Below are positions 1-7,675 of a DNA stretch of 39,516 bases, piece by piece. A program made the position numbers and the translations under genes. Numbering within the stretch: the first letter of the stretch is position 1; each line of letters begins with the position of its first letter. This stretch comes from Nocardioides sp. (GTDB lineage: Bacteria; Actinomycetota; Actinomycetes; Propionibacteriales; Nocardioidaceae). Location of the stretch: the NCBI RefSeq assembly GCF_025964975.1, contig NZ_JAOPXV010000077.1, forward strand, positions 1 to 39,516, given 5' to 3'. Under the pieces are notes generated by a model. The model saw only the letters and a list, made by a program, of their open reading frames with translations, searched no databases and had not been told where the DNA came from.

Positions 1-335
1 GGGTGGACGCCCGATCGGCAGGCACCCTCGAGCTGGAGGACCAGGGCGTGTTCGAGCTCGGCGCCAAGGCACGCAAGCGGATCCTGCCCCGGGTCAACGC
101 CAGCCGGCCGGGCATCCACCAGGTGACGCTGTTCATCACCGACGCCAGCGGCCAGCCGATCGGGGCCTCCACCAGCCTGCAGGTCCGCGCTGCCCAGGTC
201 AGCGGCCTGATCTGGCTCATCCTGGCGGGCGGTGCACTGCTTTTGTTCGGCACGATCGCCCTGCGTCTGGTCAGACGTCTGAGAGCCCGGCGCACCAGCC
301 CGCCCGGAGCAACCGCACTCGAAGCTTCCGCATGA
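1..335 (+). CDS. C-terminal part of a DUF6049-type membrane protein (partial)
   Basis: The reading frame is already open at the left edge of the window, so only about the last 110 residues are visible. They show a soluble beta-rich stretch, one transmembrane segment (around residues 68-88 of the visible part, rich in Leu, Ile, Gly and Ala) and a short Arg-rich cytoplasmic tail. This is the usual end of the large secreted, membrane-anchored protein that lies directly before murJ in many actinobacteria (Rv3909 in Mycobacterium tuberculosis, DUF6049 in related genera). The stop overlaps the murJ start as ATGA, which implies translational coupling. The family call rests mainly on this position. 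Function is unknown and the N-terminal part cannot be judged from here. Confidence 0.7.
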   Translation, partial: VDARSAGTLELEDQGVFELGAKARKRILPRVNASRPGIHQVTLFITDASGQPIGASTSLQVRAAQVSGLIWLILAGGALLLFGTIALRLVRRLRARRTSPPGATALEASA

Positions 336-1990
336 GCGACCAGAAGGTCATCGCCTCGAGCGCCGTCATGGCTGTGGGCACCGCGTTCTCGCGGCTCAGC
401 GGCTTCCTGCGTGGCGCCCTGCTGGTCGCGGCGCTCGGGACGGCACTCCAGGGTGAGCTCTTCACCATCGCCAACACGTTGCCCAACATGATCTACATCC
501 TCGTCGCGGGCGGCGTCTTCAACGCCGTGCTGGTCCCGCAGCTGGTGCGCTCCCAGAAGTCCGACCTCGACGGCGGGGACGCCTACGCCAACCGGGTGAT
601 CACGTTGGCCGGACTGTTCCTCGGGGCGGTCACGGTGGTGCTGATCGTCGTCACTCCGCTGGTGATCCGGCTCTTCCTCAGCAGCGAGTACGACGACCCG
701 GATCACGCCGCGCACCTGCAGTCCGTCATCGACCTCACGAGGTTGTGCCTGCCGCAGGTCTTCTTCTACGGCATGTTCGTGCTCGTCGGCCAGATCCTCA
801 ACGCGCGCGGCAAGTTCGGGCCGATGATGTGGGCGCCCATCGCCAACAACGTGGTCGCGGTGCTCATGCTCGCCGCCTACCTCCTGCTCTACGGCCGAGC
901 CGGCGAGGCCGAGCAGCAGGAGGCCTTCGCCAGCGGCCAGGAGCTGTTGCTGGGCGTGGGTTCGACGCTGGGGATCGCGCTCCAGCTGCTGATCCTGCTG
1001 CCCTACCTCAAGGCTGCCGGCTTCGGCTATCGCCCGCGCTTCGACTTCCGGGACGCGGGTCTGACCCGGACCCTCTCGCTCGGCATGTGGACCGTGCTCT
1101 TCGTCGTGGTCAACCAGCTCGCGTACGTCGTCGTCGTCAACCTGGCCTCCAGCGGTCCCGTCAGAGATCCGAGTGGGACCGGGTACGCGGTCTACTCCAT
1201 GGCGTTCCTGATCCTGATGGTGCCGCACTCGATCGTCACCGTCTCCCTGGCGACAGCCATCCTGCCCACGATCTCCGCCCATGCAGCGGAGAACAGGCTG
1301 CGCGAGATGGGAGCATCGGTCGGCTCGACGCTGCGCACCACGCTGTCGGTGATGCTGCCCTTCGCGGCACTCCTGGGGGTGCTGTCCTACGACGTCGCCA
1401 ACGTGCTGTTCGGCTGGGGGAAGGATCACCAGGCGGCCCGGATCGGGCCGACGCTGACGTTCTTCGCCCCCGGCCTGGTCTTCTTCACCGTCCACTACTT
1501 GATGCTGCGCGGGTTCTACGCCCTCGAGCAGACCCGTCGGGTCTTCTTCATCCAGTGTGCGATCTCGGCCACCAACATCGTCCTGGCGATCGTCCTGGTC
1601 CACCAGGTGAGTGCCGTCCGGACCGCGCCTGCTCTGGCGCTTGCCTACCTCGGGGCGTACGCCGTGGGCTCGGTCATCAGCTACACCGTGCTGAGCGGCG
1701 TGCTCGGTGACCTGCAGACGCCCAGGCTCGTCCGGTTCCTGGTCCGGATGCTCGTTGTCGTGGCCGTTGCCGGTCTGGCAGCGTGGCTGGTGAAGGCCGG
1801 CGTGAGCGAGCTGCTCGGTCCTCGCGCCGACGATCCGCATCCACTCGTCTCGGCGGGCCGGGGCGGTCTGGCCGGAGCGGTCGGACTGGTCGTGGTGCTC
1901 GTGCTCGCTCGCGCTCTGCGGATCCGGGAGGTCACGTCCCTGACCCACGCAGCCACGTCCCGCCTGCGGCGTCGGCGAGTCCTAGGATGA
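332..1990 (+). CDS. murJ: Lipid II flippase MurJ (MviN family)
   Basis: A 552-residue polytopic membrane protein with the MurJ/MviN opening: an early Ser/Gly-rich segment (TAFSRLSGFLRG), an N-terminal arginine cluster and about 14 hydrophobic segments. The family flips lipid-linked peptidoglycan precursor (lipid II) across the cytoplasmic membrane. The start is the ATG overlapping the previous stop (ATGA). In Mycobacterium the homologue (Rv3910) carries a C-terminal cytoplasmic pseudokinase and an extracellular domain. Here the protein stops after the membrane part with a short Arg-rich tail, and the kinase-like and extracellular parts sit in the next gene, 42 nt downstream. Confidence 0.95.
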   Translation: MSDQKVIASSAVMAVGTAFSRLSGFLRGALLVAALGTALQGELFTIANTLPNMIYILVAGGVFNAVLVPQLVRSQKSDLDGGDAYANRVITLAGLFLGAVTVVLIVVTPLVIRLFLSSEYDDPDHAAHLQSVIDLTRLCLPQVFFYGMFVLVGQILNARGKFGPMMWAPIANNVVAVLMLAAYLLLYGRAGEAEQQEAFASGQELLLGVGSTLGIALQLLILLPYLKAAGFGYRPRFDFRDAGLTRTLSLGMWTVLFVVVNQLAYVVVVNLASSGPVRDPSGTGYAVYSMAFLILMVPHSIVTVSLATAILPTISAHAAENRLREMGASVGSTLRTTLSVMLPFAALLGVLSYDVANVLFGWGKDHQAARIGPTLTFFAPGLVFFTVHYLMLRGFYALEQTRRVFFIQCAISATNIVLAIVLVHQVSAVRTAPALALAYLGAYAVGSVISYTVLSGVLGDLQTPRLVRFLVRMLVVVAVAGLAAWLVKAGVSELLGPRADDPHPLVSAGRGGLAGAVGLVVVLVLARALRIREVTSLTHAATSRLRRRRVLG

Positions 1991-2032
1991 GTCCGACCAG
2001 CGCCGACCCGACCGGGGAGAGGGAGGTTCGCG

Positions 2033-3925
2033 GTGCCTGACTCCATCCACGCCGGCGACCAGCTCGCCGGCCGCTACCGCCTCGATGACCTGCTCACCGA
2101 GAGCGCCGGCGGGCGCTTCTGGCTGGCCCACGACCTGGTGCTGCACCGGCCGGTCGCCGTACACCTCATCGCCAGGACCGACGAGCGGGCCGAGGGTCTG
2201 ATGGAGGCCGCCCGACGGACGGCGCCCTACCACGACCGGCGGCTGCTGCGCGTGCTCGACGCCGACGAGGCCGACGAGTGCTGCTATGTCGTCAACGAGT
2301 GGGGGCAGGGGACCTCGCTCGACAACATGCTGGCCACCAACGGACCCCTGCAGCCCCGACGCGCGGCCTGGGTCACCTCCGAGCTCGCTGACAGCCTGGC
2401 GCGGGCCCACGAGGCCGGGCTCCACCACGGCCGGATGGTGCCGGAGAACGTCCTGATCGACCTCAACGGACAGGTCCGGATCATCGGCTTCGCCGTCGAC
2501 GCGGCACTCCACGGCCTCCCGGCCGGCCGACAGTCCGCCGACCTCGTGGACACCGCCGGGGTCCTCTACGCCGCCCTGACCGGCAAGTGGGCCGGCGTGT
2601 CGTCCTCCCACCTGGTCGCGGCGCCGACGGAGCACGGGCAGGTCCTTCGGCCCCGACGGGTGCGCGCCGGCATCCCCCGGCAGCTCGACGACCTGTGCGA
2701 CCAGGTGATCAACGCGGACGGCGGCCACCACCGGTCGGCGTTCGACCTCACGACGATGACTGGAGTGGCCGAGGCGCTGCGCGAGTTCGTCGGTGACCCT
2801 GCGGGTCTGGACAGCGCGGAGTCGTGGCTCGATCACCATGCCGTGACCGTTGCCCCCGCTCCCTGGGCGGTCGACGCGTCGTCACCGCAACCGCCGTCCC
2901 CGACGCTCGCAGTCCCGCAGGTGGAGCCGTCGCCCGACTCGACGACCCAGGTCGTGCCCCTGCCGGACACGGCGACCCAGGTGGTGCCCACGCAGGACTC
3001 CCCGGCGGAGCCCGAGCCGCGCGCCACACCCGAGCCGCCCCCGCACGTGAGCGACATGCCCACTCAGGCTGGGATCCCGGTCTTCGACGAGAACAACGAC
3101 GTCGGCTGGATCCAGGCGCGCAGCACCGCCCCGGCCCCGCCGCCGCCCCACGAGGAGACGCAGGCGAAGCCACTGTTCGCACCGGAGCCGGCCGACGGTC
3201 AGCCCGTACGCCGACCGCGACCCGGCGCCACGGCCTCGCCGCCGCCGGACTACTGGCCCTGGGAGACCGGCACCGGCATGGGTGGCGGGGTCCCGGCCAC
3301 GACCGGCGACAACAGCGACCACGTCGTACCGGGACGCAGCTGGTTCCGGCTGGCCATGTCGGTGGCCATCGGGGTACTCCTGCTCGTGGCAGGCGTCGCG
3401 GCCTACCAGCTCGGTCTCGGCAGCGGCGACCAGCCCGACGACGAGCCTCCCGCCTCGGCCGAGCCGACGGTGGTGGACCCGACGCCGTTCACCGAGCTCA
3501 CGGCCATCGACTTCGACCCCCAGGGAGCGGAGCCGCGCGAGGAAAACCCCGAGCTCGTCCCCCTGGCGCTGGACGGCGACCCGGCGACGTCCTGGCAGAC
3601 CGCCACCTACAAGCAGAACTTCGGACCGGGGGGCCTCAAGGACGGCGTCGGTCTGCTCGTCGATCTAGGGTCGACCCGGGACGTGCGCGAGATCGACGTT
3701 GCCACTCTCGGGGGTCCCACCACCCTCTCGGTCTACGTCACCGACGAGGAGCCCACCGGCGTCGCCGAGCTCACGCCCGTCGGCACCGAGTCCGGCAACG
3801 GGGGTCTCACCATCAGCCTCGACGAAGCCGTCTCCGGTCGCTACGTCATTGCCTGGTTGACCTCGATCCCGCCGATCGAGGGGGAGTTCCGCGGCGCGAT
3901 CGCCGAAGTGGCGGTCCTGGGATGA
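2033..3925 (+). CDS. Membrane-anchored Ser/Thr pseudokinase with extracellular domain
   Basis: GTG start, 630 residues. Residues 12-245 follow a bacterial Ser/Thr kinase fold, but the key residues are missing: the ATP-binding lysine position reads VAVHLI (His44), the catalytic loop reads HHGRMVPENVLI (131-142) with no catalytic Asp, and the metal-binding DFG position is GFA (152-154). A Pro-rich linker (about 265-400) leads to one transmembrane helix (428-452). The extracellular end (about 480-630) resembles a discoidin-like, carbohydrate-binding beta sandwich. This matches the pseudokinase and outer domains fused to MurJ in M. tuberculosis, where the phosphorylated pseudokinase recruits FhaA. 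Here they form a separate protein, presumably partnering MurJ. The stop overlaps sigM by ATGA. Confidence 0.85.
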   Translation: MPDSIHAGDQLAGRYRLDDLLTESAGGRFWLAHDLVLHRPVAVHLIARTDERAEGLMEAARRTAPYHDRRLLRVLDADEADECCYVVNEWGQGTSLDNMLATNGPLQPRRAAWVTSELADSLARAHEAGLHHGRMVPENVLIDLNGQVRIIGFAVDAALHGLPAGRQSADLVDTAGVLYAALTGKWAGVSSSHLVAAPTEHGQVLRPRRVRAGIPRQLDDLCDQVINADGGHHRSAFDLTTMTGVAEALREFVGDPAGLDSAESWLDHHAVTVAPAPWAVDASSPQPPSPTLAVPQVEPSPDSTTQVVPLPDTATQVVPTQDSPAEPEPRATPEPPPHVSDMPTQAGIPVFDENNDVGWIQARSTAPAPPPPHEETQAKPLFAPEPADGQPVRRPRPGATASPPPDYWPWETGTGMGGGVPATTGDNSDHVVPGRSWFRLAMSVAIGVLLLVAGVAAYQLGLGSGDQPDDEPPASAEPTVVDPTPFTELTAIDFDPQGAEPREENPELVPLALDGDPATSWQTATYKQNFGPGGLKDGVGLLVDLGSTRDVREIDVATLGGPTTLSVYVTDEEPTGVAELTPVGTESGNGGLTISLDEAVSGRYVIAWLTSIPPIEGEFRGAIAEVAVLG

Positions 3926-4626
3926 CGAGCGCCTCCGACGCCGCACCGACAGGCGCCTCCGACGCCGAGCTCCTCGCCCGGCATGTCCAGGGCGACCCAG
4001 ACGCCTTCGGGGAGCTCTTCGCCCGACACCGCGACCGGCTGTGGGCGGTCGCCGTGCGCACGATGGGCAACCCCGAGGACGCCGCAGACGGACTGCAGGA
4101 GGCGATGATCGCCGCCTTCCGCCGCGCGGGGTCGTTCCGCGGCGACGCCGCAGTGACCACCTGGCTGCACCGAGTGGTGGTCAACGCCTGCCTCGACCGC
4201 CTGCGGGCGATGACGGTCCGCCGCGCCGAGGCGTTGCCCGACGACCTCGAGGAGCGCGCGGACCGCGGCTCGCTGGTCAGCTCCACCGATGCCGAGCTCG
4301 ACCCTGCGGAGCTGGCAGTGGCCGACGAGCGCCGGCGGCTGGTGCTCGAAGCGCTGCGGACCCTCGCCCCCGACCAGCGCGCCGCCCTGGTCCTCGTCGA
4401 CATGGAGGGCTATCCCGTCGCCGAGGCGGCGGCGATGCTGGGCGTTGCCGAGGGAACCGTGAAGTCCCGCTGCTTCCGGGGACGCGCCAAGCTGGCCCCC
4501 CTGCTCGGCCTGCTCGCGCCGCGCTTGACCGAGCCGCCCGACGATGTCTCCTCGGGGAACCCACCGGTCGCCGCGGACGTCCCAATCACGGGCCGGCCAC
4601 GCGGTTCCCCGCCCACCAACCTGTAA
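3922..4626 (+). CDS. sigM: ECF RNA polymerase sigma factor SigM
   Basis: A 234-residue sigma-70 family ECF factor. The region 2 helices (about 25-97) contain the DAFGELFARHRDRLW and EDAADGLQEAMIAAFR motifs. Region 4 (about 140-193) has the helix-turn-helix GYPVAEAAAMLGVAEGTVKS. The C-terminal 35 residues are a Pro-rich extension. The start is the ATG of an ATGA overlap with the pseudokinase gene; the frame is open further upstream, but only as an overlap of that gene. The position (murJ, pseudokinase, sigM, anti-sigma, trxB, trxA) is the conserved SigM locus of actinobacteria. Its partner anti-sigma factor follows after 74 nt. Confidence 0.93.
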   Translation: MTSASDAAPTGASDAELLARHVQGDPDAFGELFARHRDRLWAVAVRTMGNPEDAADGLQEAMIAAFRRAGSFRGDAAVTTWLHRVVVNACLDRLRAMTVRRAEALPDDLEERADRGSLVSSTDAELDPAELAVADERRRLVLEALRTLAPDQRAALVLVDMEGYPVAEAAAMLGVAEGTVKSRCFRGRAKLAPLLGLLAPRLTEPPDDVSSGNPPVAADVPITGRPRGSPPTNL

Positions 4627-4700
4627 CCACGACCGCTGCCCCGTGTCCGTGTCTCTCCCCCTCTCCCACGTTCCATCCCGGCCGCCGAAGGAGGTGCCCG

Positions 4701-5405
4701 ATGTCTGACTCCGACCTGACTCCCGACGAGGATGAGTCCGTGCGTGCACTTCTCGCCTCCGCGAGACACACCGGGCCCACCCCGCCCGAGGTCGTCGCGC
4801 GCCTCGACGAGGTCCTGGCCGAGCTCGCCGCTGAGCGTCGCGAGGTGCACGCGCCGGTGGTGACTCTTGCCTCCCGCCGGCGCCGTCGCGCGTCCTCCGC
4901 CCTCCTCGCGGCCGCGGCCGTCGTGGTGCTCGGCGTGGGGGTCACGCAGGTCCTGCCCACCGGCAACGAGTCGAGTGACTCGTCGGCGGGTTCAGACTCT
5001 GCGTTGATGGAGGACACGACGGCCGCGGGTGGTGCGGAGTCCGACGGCGCCTTCGGAGCCAACGAGCAGGAGGCTCCGACCGAAGACCTGCAGACGCAGC
5101 GAGACATTCGGGAGAAGGCCCCCAGCTTCACCGCCGACAGCGACCTGGCCGTCCTCGTCTCAACGGCGCCGCTCCGGCGGCAGGTGCGGGCACTGCGGCC
5201 CCGAGCGGCCTTCACCGCCTCCTATGCCGCCAGCCCTGAGTGCCTCGTCGACCGCGAGGAGTCCGAGGACCACGTCGCAGTCACCTACGACGGGACGGCG
5301 GGCGTCCTGGTCTACCGCGAGCCCGCCGCAGGCAGGCAGCAGGTGGACCTCTTCCTGTGCGGCGAGGCCGACCCCGTGGAGTCGGTGGAGATCAAGGCCC
5401 GTTGA
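4701..5405 (+). CDS. Anti-sigma factor, probable SigM partner (RsmA-like)
   Basis: A 234-residue single-pass membrane protein. The acidic cytoplasmic N-terminus (1-58) has the pattern PPEVVARLDEVLAEL seen in RsmA-like proteins next to sigM. An Arg cluster (59-63), one transmembrane helix (64-86) and an extracytoplasmic domain with paired cysteines follow. The start ATG is fixed by a perfect AAGGAGGT Shine-Dalgarno at 4688-4695 with 5-nt spacing, one of the strongest ribosome binding sites in the window. The frame is open upstream, but that part overlaps sigM and is not genic. The role is inferred from topology and position: it should hold SigM inactive at the membrane. Confidence 0.82.
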   Translation: MSDSDLTPDEDESVRALLASARHTGPTPPEVVARLDEVLAELAAERREVHAPVVTLASRRRRRASSALLAAAAVVVLGVGVTQVLPTGNESSDSSAGSDSALMEDTTAAGGAESDGAFGANEQEAPTEDLQTQRDIREKAPSFTADSDLAVLVSTAPLRRQVRALRPRAAFTASYAASPECLVDREESEDHVAVTYDGTAGVLVYREPAAGRQQVDLFLCGEADPVESVEIKAR

Positions 5406-5438
5406 CGCCCGCAAGGCGGCCACGCTGCTGTCCTTGAT

Positions 5439-5464
5439 GGAACACCAGGCGCCTACGATCGGTT
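5439..5464 (+). promoter_or_regulatory. SigR/SigH-type promoter before trxB
   Basis: GGAAC (5439-5443), exactly 18 nt, then GTT (5462-5464). This is the pattern of the thiol-oxidative-stress sigma factors SigR (Streptomyces) and SigH (Mycobacterium), for which trxBA is a classic target. It lies about 48 nt upstream of the trxB start. The assignment is by pattern only. Confidence 0.6.
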
Positions 5465-5511
5465 GCACAGTGCGTACGCCGCCACCCGACCCACAGGAGC
5501 CCTGACCCGCC

Positions 5512-6513
5512 ATGTCCGAAGTTCGCAACGTCATCATCATCGGTTCGGGACCCTCGGGCTACACCGCAGCTGTCTACGCTGCGCGGGCCGCGCTCAACCC
5601 ACTCGTCTTCGAGGGGTCGGTGACTGCCGGCGGCGCCCTGATGACCACCACCGAGGTGGAGAACTTCCCCGGCTTCCGCGACGGCATCATGGGCCCGGCC
5701 CTGATGGACGAGATGCGCGCCCAGGCGGAGCGCTTCGGAGCCGAGTTGGTGGCCGACGACATCGTCGAGGTCGACCTCACCGGTGACATCAAGGTCGTCA
5801 AGACGGCTACCGACACCTACCAGGCCCGCTCCGTGATCCTCGCGACGGGATCGGGCTACCGCAAGCTCGGCCTGCCGCGCGAGGAGGAGCTGTCGGGCCG
5901 CGGTGTGTCCTGGTGTGCGACGTGTGACGGGTTCTTCTTCCGCGAGCAGGCCATCGCCGTCATCGGCGGCGGTGACTCGGCCGTCGAGGAGGCGACCTTC
6001 CTGACCCGCTTCGGCTCCAAGGTCTACCTGATCCACCGACGCGACGAGCTGCGCGCCTCCAAGATCATGCAGGAGCGGGCGTTCGCGGACCCCAAGCTGG
6101 AGATGGTCTGGAACTCCGAGATCGCCACCATCAACGGCGACGACCGCCTCGAGTCGCTCACGCTGCGTGACACGGTCACCGGCGAGGAGCGCCAGCTCGA
6201 CGTCACCGGCCTGTTCATCGCGATCGGCCACGACCCACGATCTGAGCTGCTGACCGGTCAGGTCGACCTCGACGACGACGGCTACGTGCTGGTCGACCAC
6301 CCCTCGACCGCGACCAACCTGCCCGGTGTCTTCGCCGCGGGCGACCTCGTCGACCACATCTACCGCCAGGCCATCACCGCTGCCGGCACCGGCTGCGCGG
6401 CCGCGCTCGACGCGGAGCGCTACATCGCCGCCCTCGACCACGCCGCCCTGGTCGACGCCTCGGAGCGCGAGACCGAGGAGATCATCACCGCGACCACAGC
6501 GGTCTCGGGCTGA
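5512..6513 (+). CDS. trxB: Thioredoxin reductase (NADPH)
   Basis: A 333-residue low-molecular-weight thioredoxin reductase, a cytoplasmic FAD enzyme that reduces thioredoxin with NADPH. Visible motifs are the FAD Rossmann loop GSGPSG (11-16), the redox-active pair WCATC (Cys135, Cys138), the NADPH-binding GGGDSA (152-157) and the C-terminal FAD motif VFAAGDL. Length is normal for the family. A SigR/SigH-like promoter lies just upstream, and trxA follows after 95 nt. Confidence 0.96.
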   Translation: MSEVRNVIIIGSGPSGYTAAVYAARAALNPLVFEGSVTAGGALMTTTEVENFPGFRDGIMGPALMDEMRAQAERFGAELVADDIVEVDLTGDIKVVKTATDTYQARSVILATGSGYRKLGLPREEELSGRGVSWCATCDGFFFREQAIAVIGGGDSAVEEATFLTRFGSKVYLIHRRDELRASKIMQERAFADPKLEMVWNSEIATINGDDRLESLTLRDTVTGEERQLDVTGLFIAIGHDPRSELLTGQVDLDDDGYVLVDHPSTATNLPGVFAAGDLVDHIYRQAITAAGTGCAAALDAERYIAALDHAALVDASERETEEIITATTAVSG

Positions 6514-6608
6514 GAGCCGCCCCGCCGACACGGTCCTGAGGGGAACATCCGTCGGTGGGGTGGTGTTGAGTTCTTCGCAGACGTCATCCGATCAACGAAA
6601 GGCATCCC

Positions 6609-6932
6609 GTGGGCAACATCTCCGCAGTCACCGACGCCGAGTTCGAGGCGCAGGTCCTCAAGTCCGACAAGCCCGTCCTCGTCGACTTCTGGGCCGAATG
6701 GTGCGGCCCGTGTCGCCAGGTCGCCCCAATCCTCGACGAGATCAACACCGAGCACGGCGAGAAGATCACGTTCTTGAAGATGAACGTCGACGAAAACCCG
6801 GTGACGCCGGCCTCCTACCGCGTCACGGGCATCCCGACGATCAACGTCTACCAGGGCGGCGAGGTCGTGAAGTCGATCGTCGGCGCCAAGCCGAAGGCCG
6901 CGCTGCTCAAGGAGCTCGCCGACTTCATCTGA
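6609..6932 (+). CDS. trxA: Thioredoxin
   Basis: A 107-residue thioredoxin, the general protein disulfide reductant that receives electrons from TrxB. The active site WCGPC is at 31-35 and the cis-proline loop GIPT is near residue 74. The GTG start is preceded by GAAAGG with 6-nt spacing. It probably shares the trxB promoter, since no separate promoter is obvious in the 95-nt gap. The M. tuberculosis locus continues with cwlM at this point; here the convergent GNAT gene follows instead. Confidence 0.96.
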   Translation: MGNISAVTDAEFEAQVLKSDKPVLVDFWAEWCGPCRQVAPILDEINTEHGEKITFLKMNVDENPVTPASYRVTGIPTINVYQGGEVVKSIVGAKPKAALLKELADFI

Positions 6933-6942
6933 GCCCGCACCC

Positions 6943-6981
6943 ACGAGCGCCCCGGTCCGCACGGCGGAGCGGGGCGTTCGT
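6943..6981. terminator. Hairpin between convergent trxA and GNAT gene
   Basis: A 12-bp inverted repeat (arms 6943-6954 and 6970-6981, one G:U pair) around a 15-nt loop that can itself pair partly. It lies 11 nt after the trxA stop and 18 nt before the end of the convergent gene. No U-tract follows, as is common in high-GC actinobacteria, so it would work as an I-shaped bidirectional terminator. Confidence 0.6.
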
Positions 6982-6998
6982 GCGTCTCGGGCCAGGGT

Positions 6999-7634
6999 TC
7001 AGCCGCGGGTGCGGTGCGACGCCTTCGGCGCCGGCTCGGGTGCCGGGCGTACGACGCCCCAGAGCCGTTCCAGCGTGGCCTCGAGTTCGGACTTCCACGA
7101 GACGGCCGAGCGCAGGTCCATCCGCATGCGCGGTGTGGTCGTGTGGGCTCGCTGGGTCTTGAAGCCAACCCGGCCCAGGAACTCGGCCGGGATCACACAC
7201 CCTCTCGACCGGCCACGAGTGTCACCGAAGGCCTCCACGGCGACCACCTCGCGCTGGACGAGGTCGCGGGCCATCCCCTGCACGAGGAGACGGCCGATGC
7301 CGCCGCCGCGGGCCGACGGCTCGACGTACACCGTCGTCAGCAGCACGGCGTCGGGGGACGGTGGCGAGGTGGGGATGCCCGCCGAGCCCGGCAGGAAGAC
7401 CGGCGGGGCATAGATCGCGTGCCCCACGACCTCGCCGTCGACGAGGGCGACGCGGCCGCACGACCCCCACTCGCGGAGCACCCACGAGAGCCAGGCCTCG
7501 CGGACCTCGGTCTCCTCGCCCACGGCGAGACGGGAGCGACTGACTGGGTCGGTCGACCAGAACAGGCAGGAGCGGCACGGCTCGTGCACCTGCGCCAGGT
7601 GGTCGAGCGTGAGCGGGGCTGTCCGCCGCGTCAT
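6999..7634 (-). CDS. GNAT family N-acetyltransferase
   Basis: 211 residues. The acetyl-CoA binding motif A of GNAT enzymes is at about 104-120 (VEPSARGGGIGRLLVQG), between an N-terminal alpha/beta half and a variable C-terminal tail. An early CxxC pair (Cys20, Cys23; sequence PCRSCLFW) appears typical of the conserved actinobacterial protein near parB (Rv3916c-like). Substrate unknown. The ATG lies 6 nt after a TAGCAT -10 box on the minus strand, so the mRNA is probably leaderless. It is divergent from the aminotransferase gene. Confidence 0.82.
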   Translation of the reverse strand: MTRRTAPLTLDHLAQVHEPCRSCLFWSTDPVSRSRLAVGEETEVREAWLSWVLREWGSCGRVALVDGEVVGHAIYAPPVFLPGSAGIPTSPPSPDAVLLTTVYVEPSARGGGIGRLLVQGMARDLVQREVVAVEAFGDTRGRSRGCVIPAEFLGRVGFKTQRAHTTTPRMRMDLRSAVSWKSELEATLERLWGVVRPAPEPAPKASHRTRG

Positions 7635-7640
7635 GTCCCC

Positions 7641-7662
7641 ATGCTAGGCCCGCGCCTAGCCT
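7641..7662. promoter_or_regulatory. Face-to-face divergent -10 boxes in an inverted repeat
   Basis: A perfect 7-bp inverted repeat GCTAGGC-CCGC-GCCTAGC (7643-7660) contains a minus-strand -10 box TAGCAT (7641-7646), 6 nt before the GNAT ATG, and a plus-strand -10 box TAGCCT (7657-7662) for the aminotransferase. The boxes are only 10 bp apart, so RNA polymerase could not occupy both promoters at once. Inferred from pattern and spacing. Confidence 0.5.
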
Positions 7663-7675
7663 GAGAGGATGCACC

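Noticed and set aside
6514..6608. Separate promoter for trxA
   Set aside because: No convincing -10/-35 or ECF pattern was found in the 95-nt gap.
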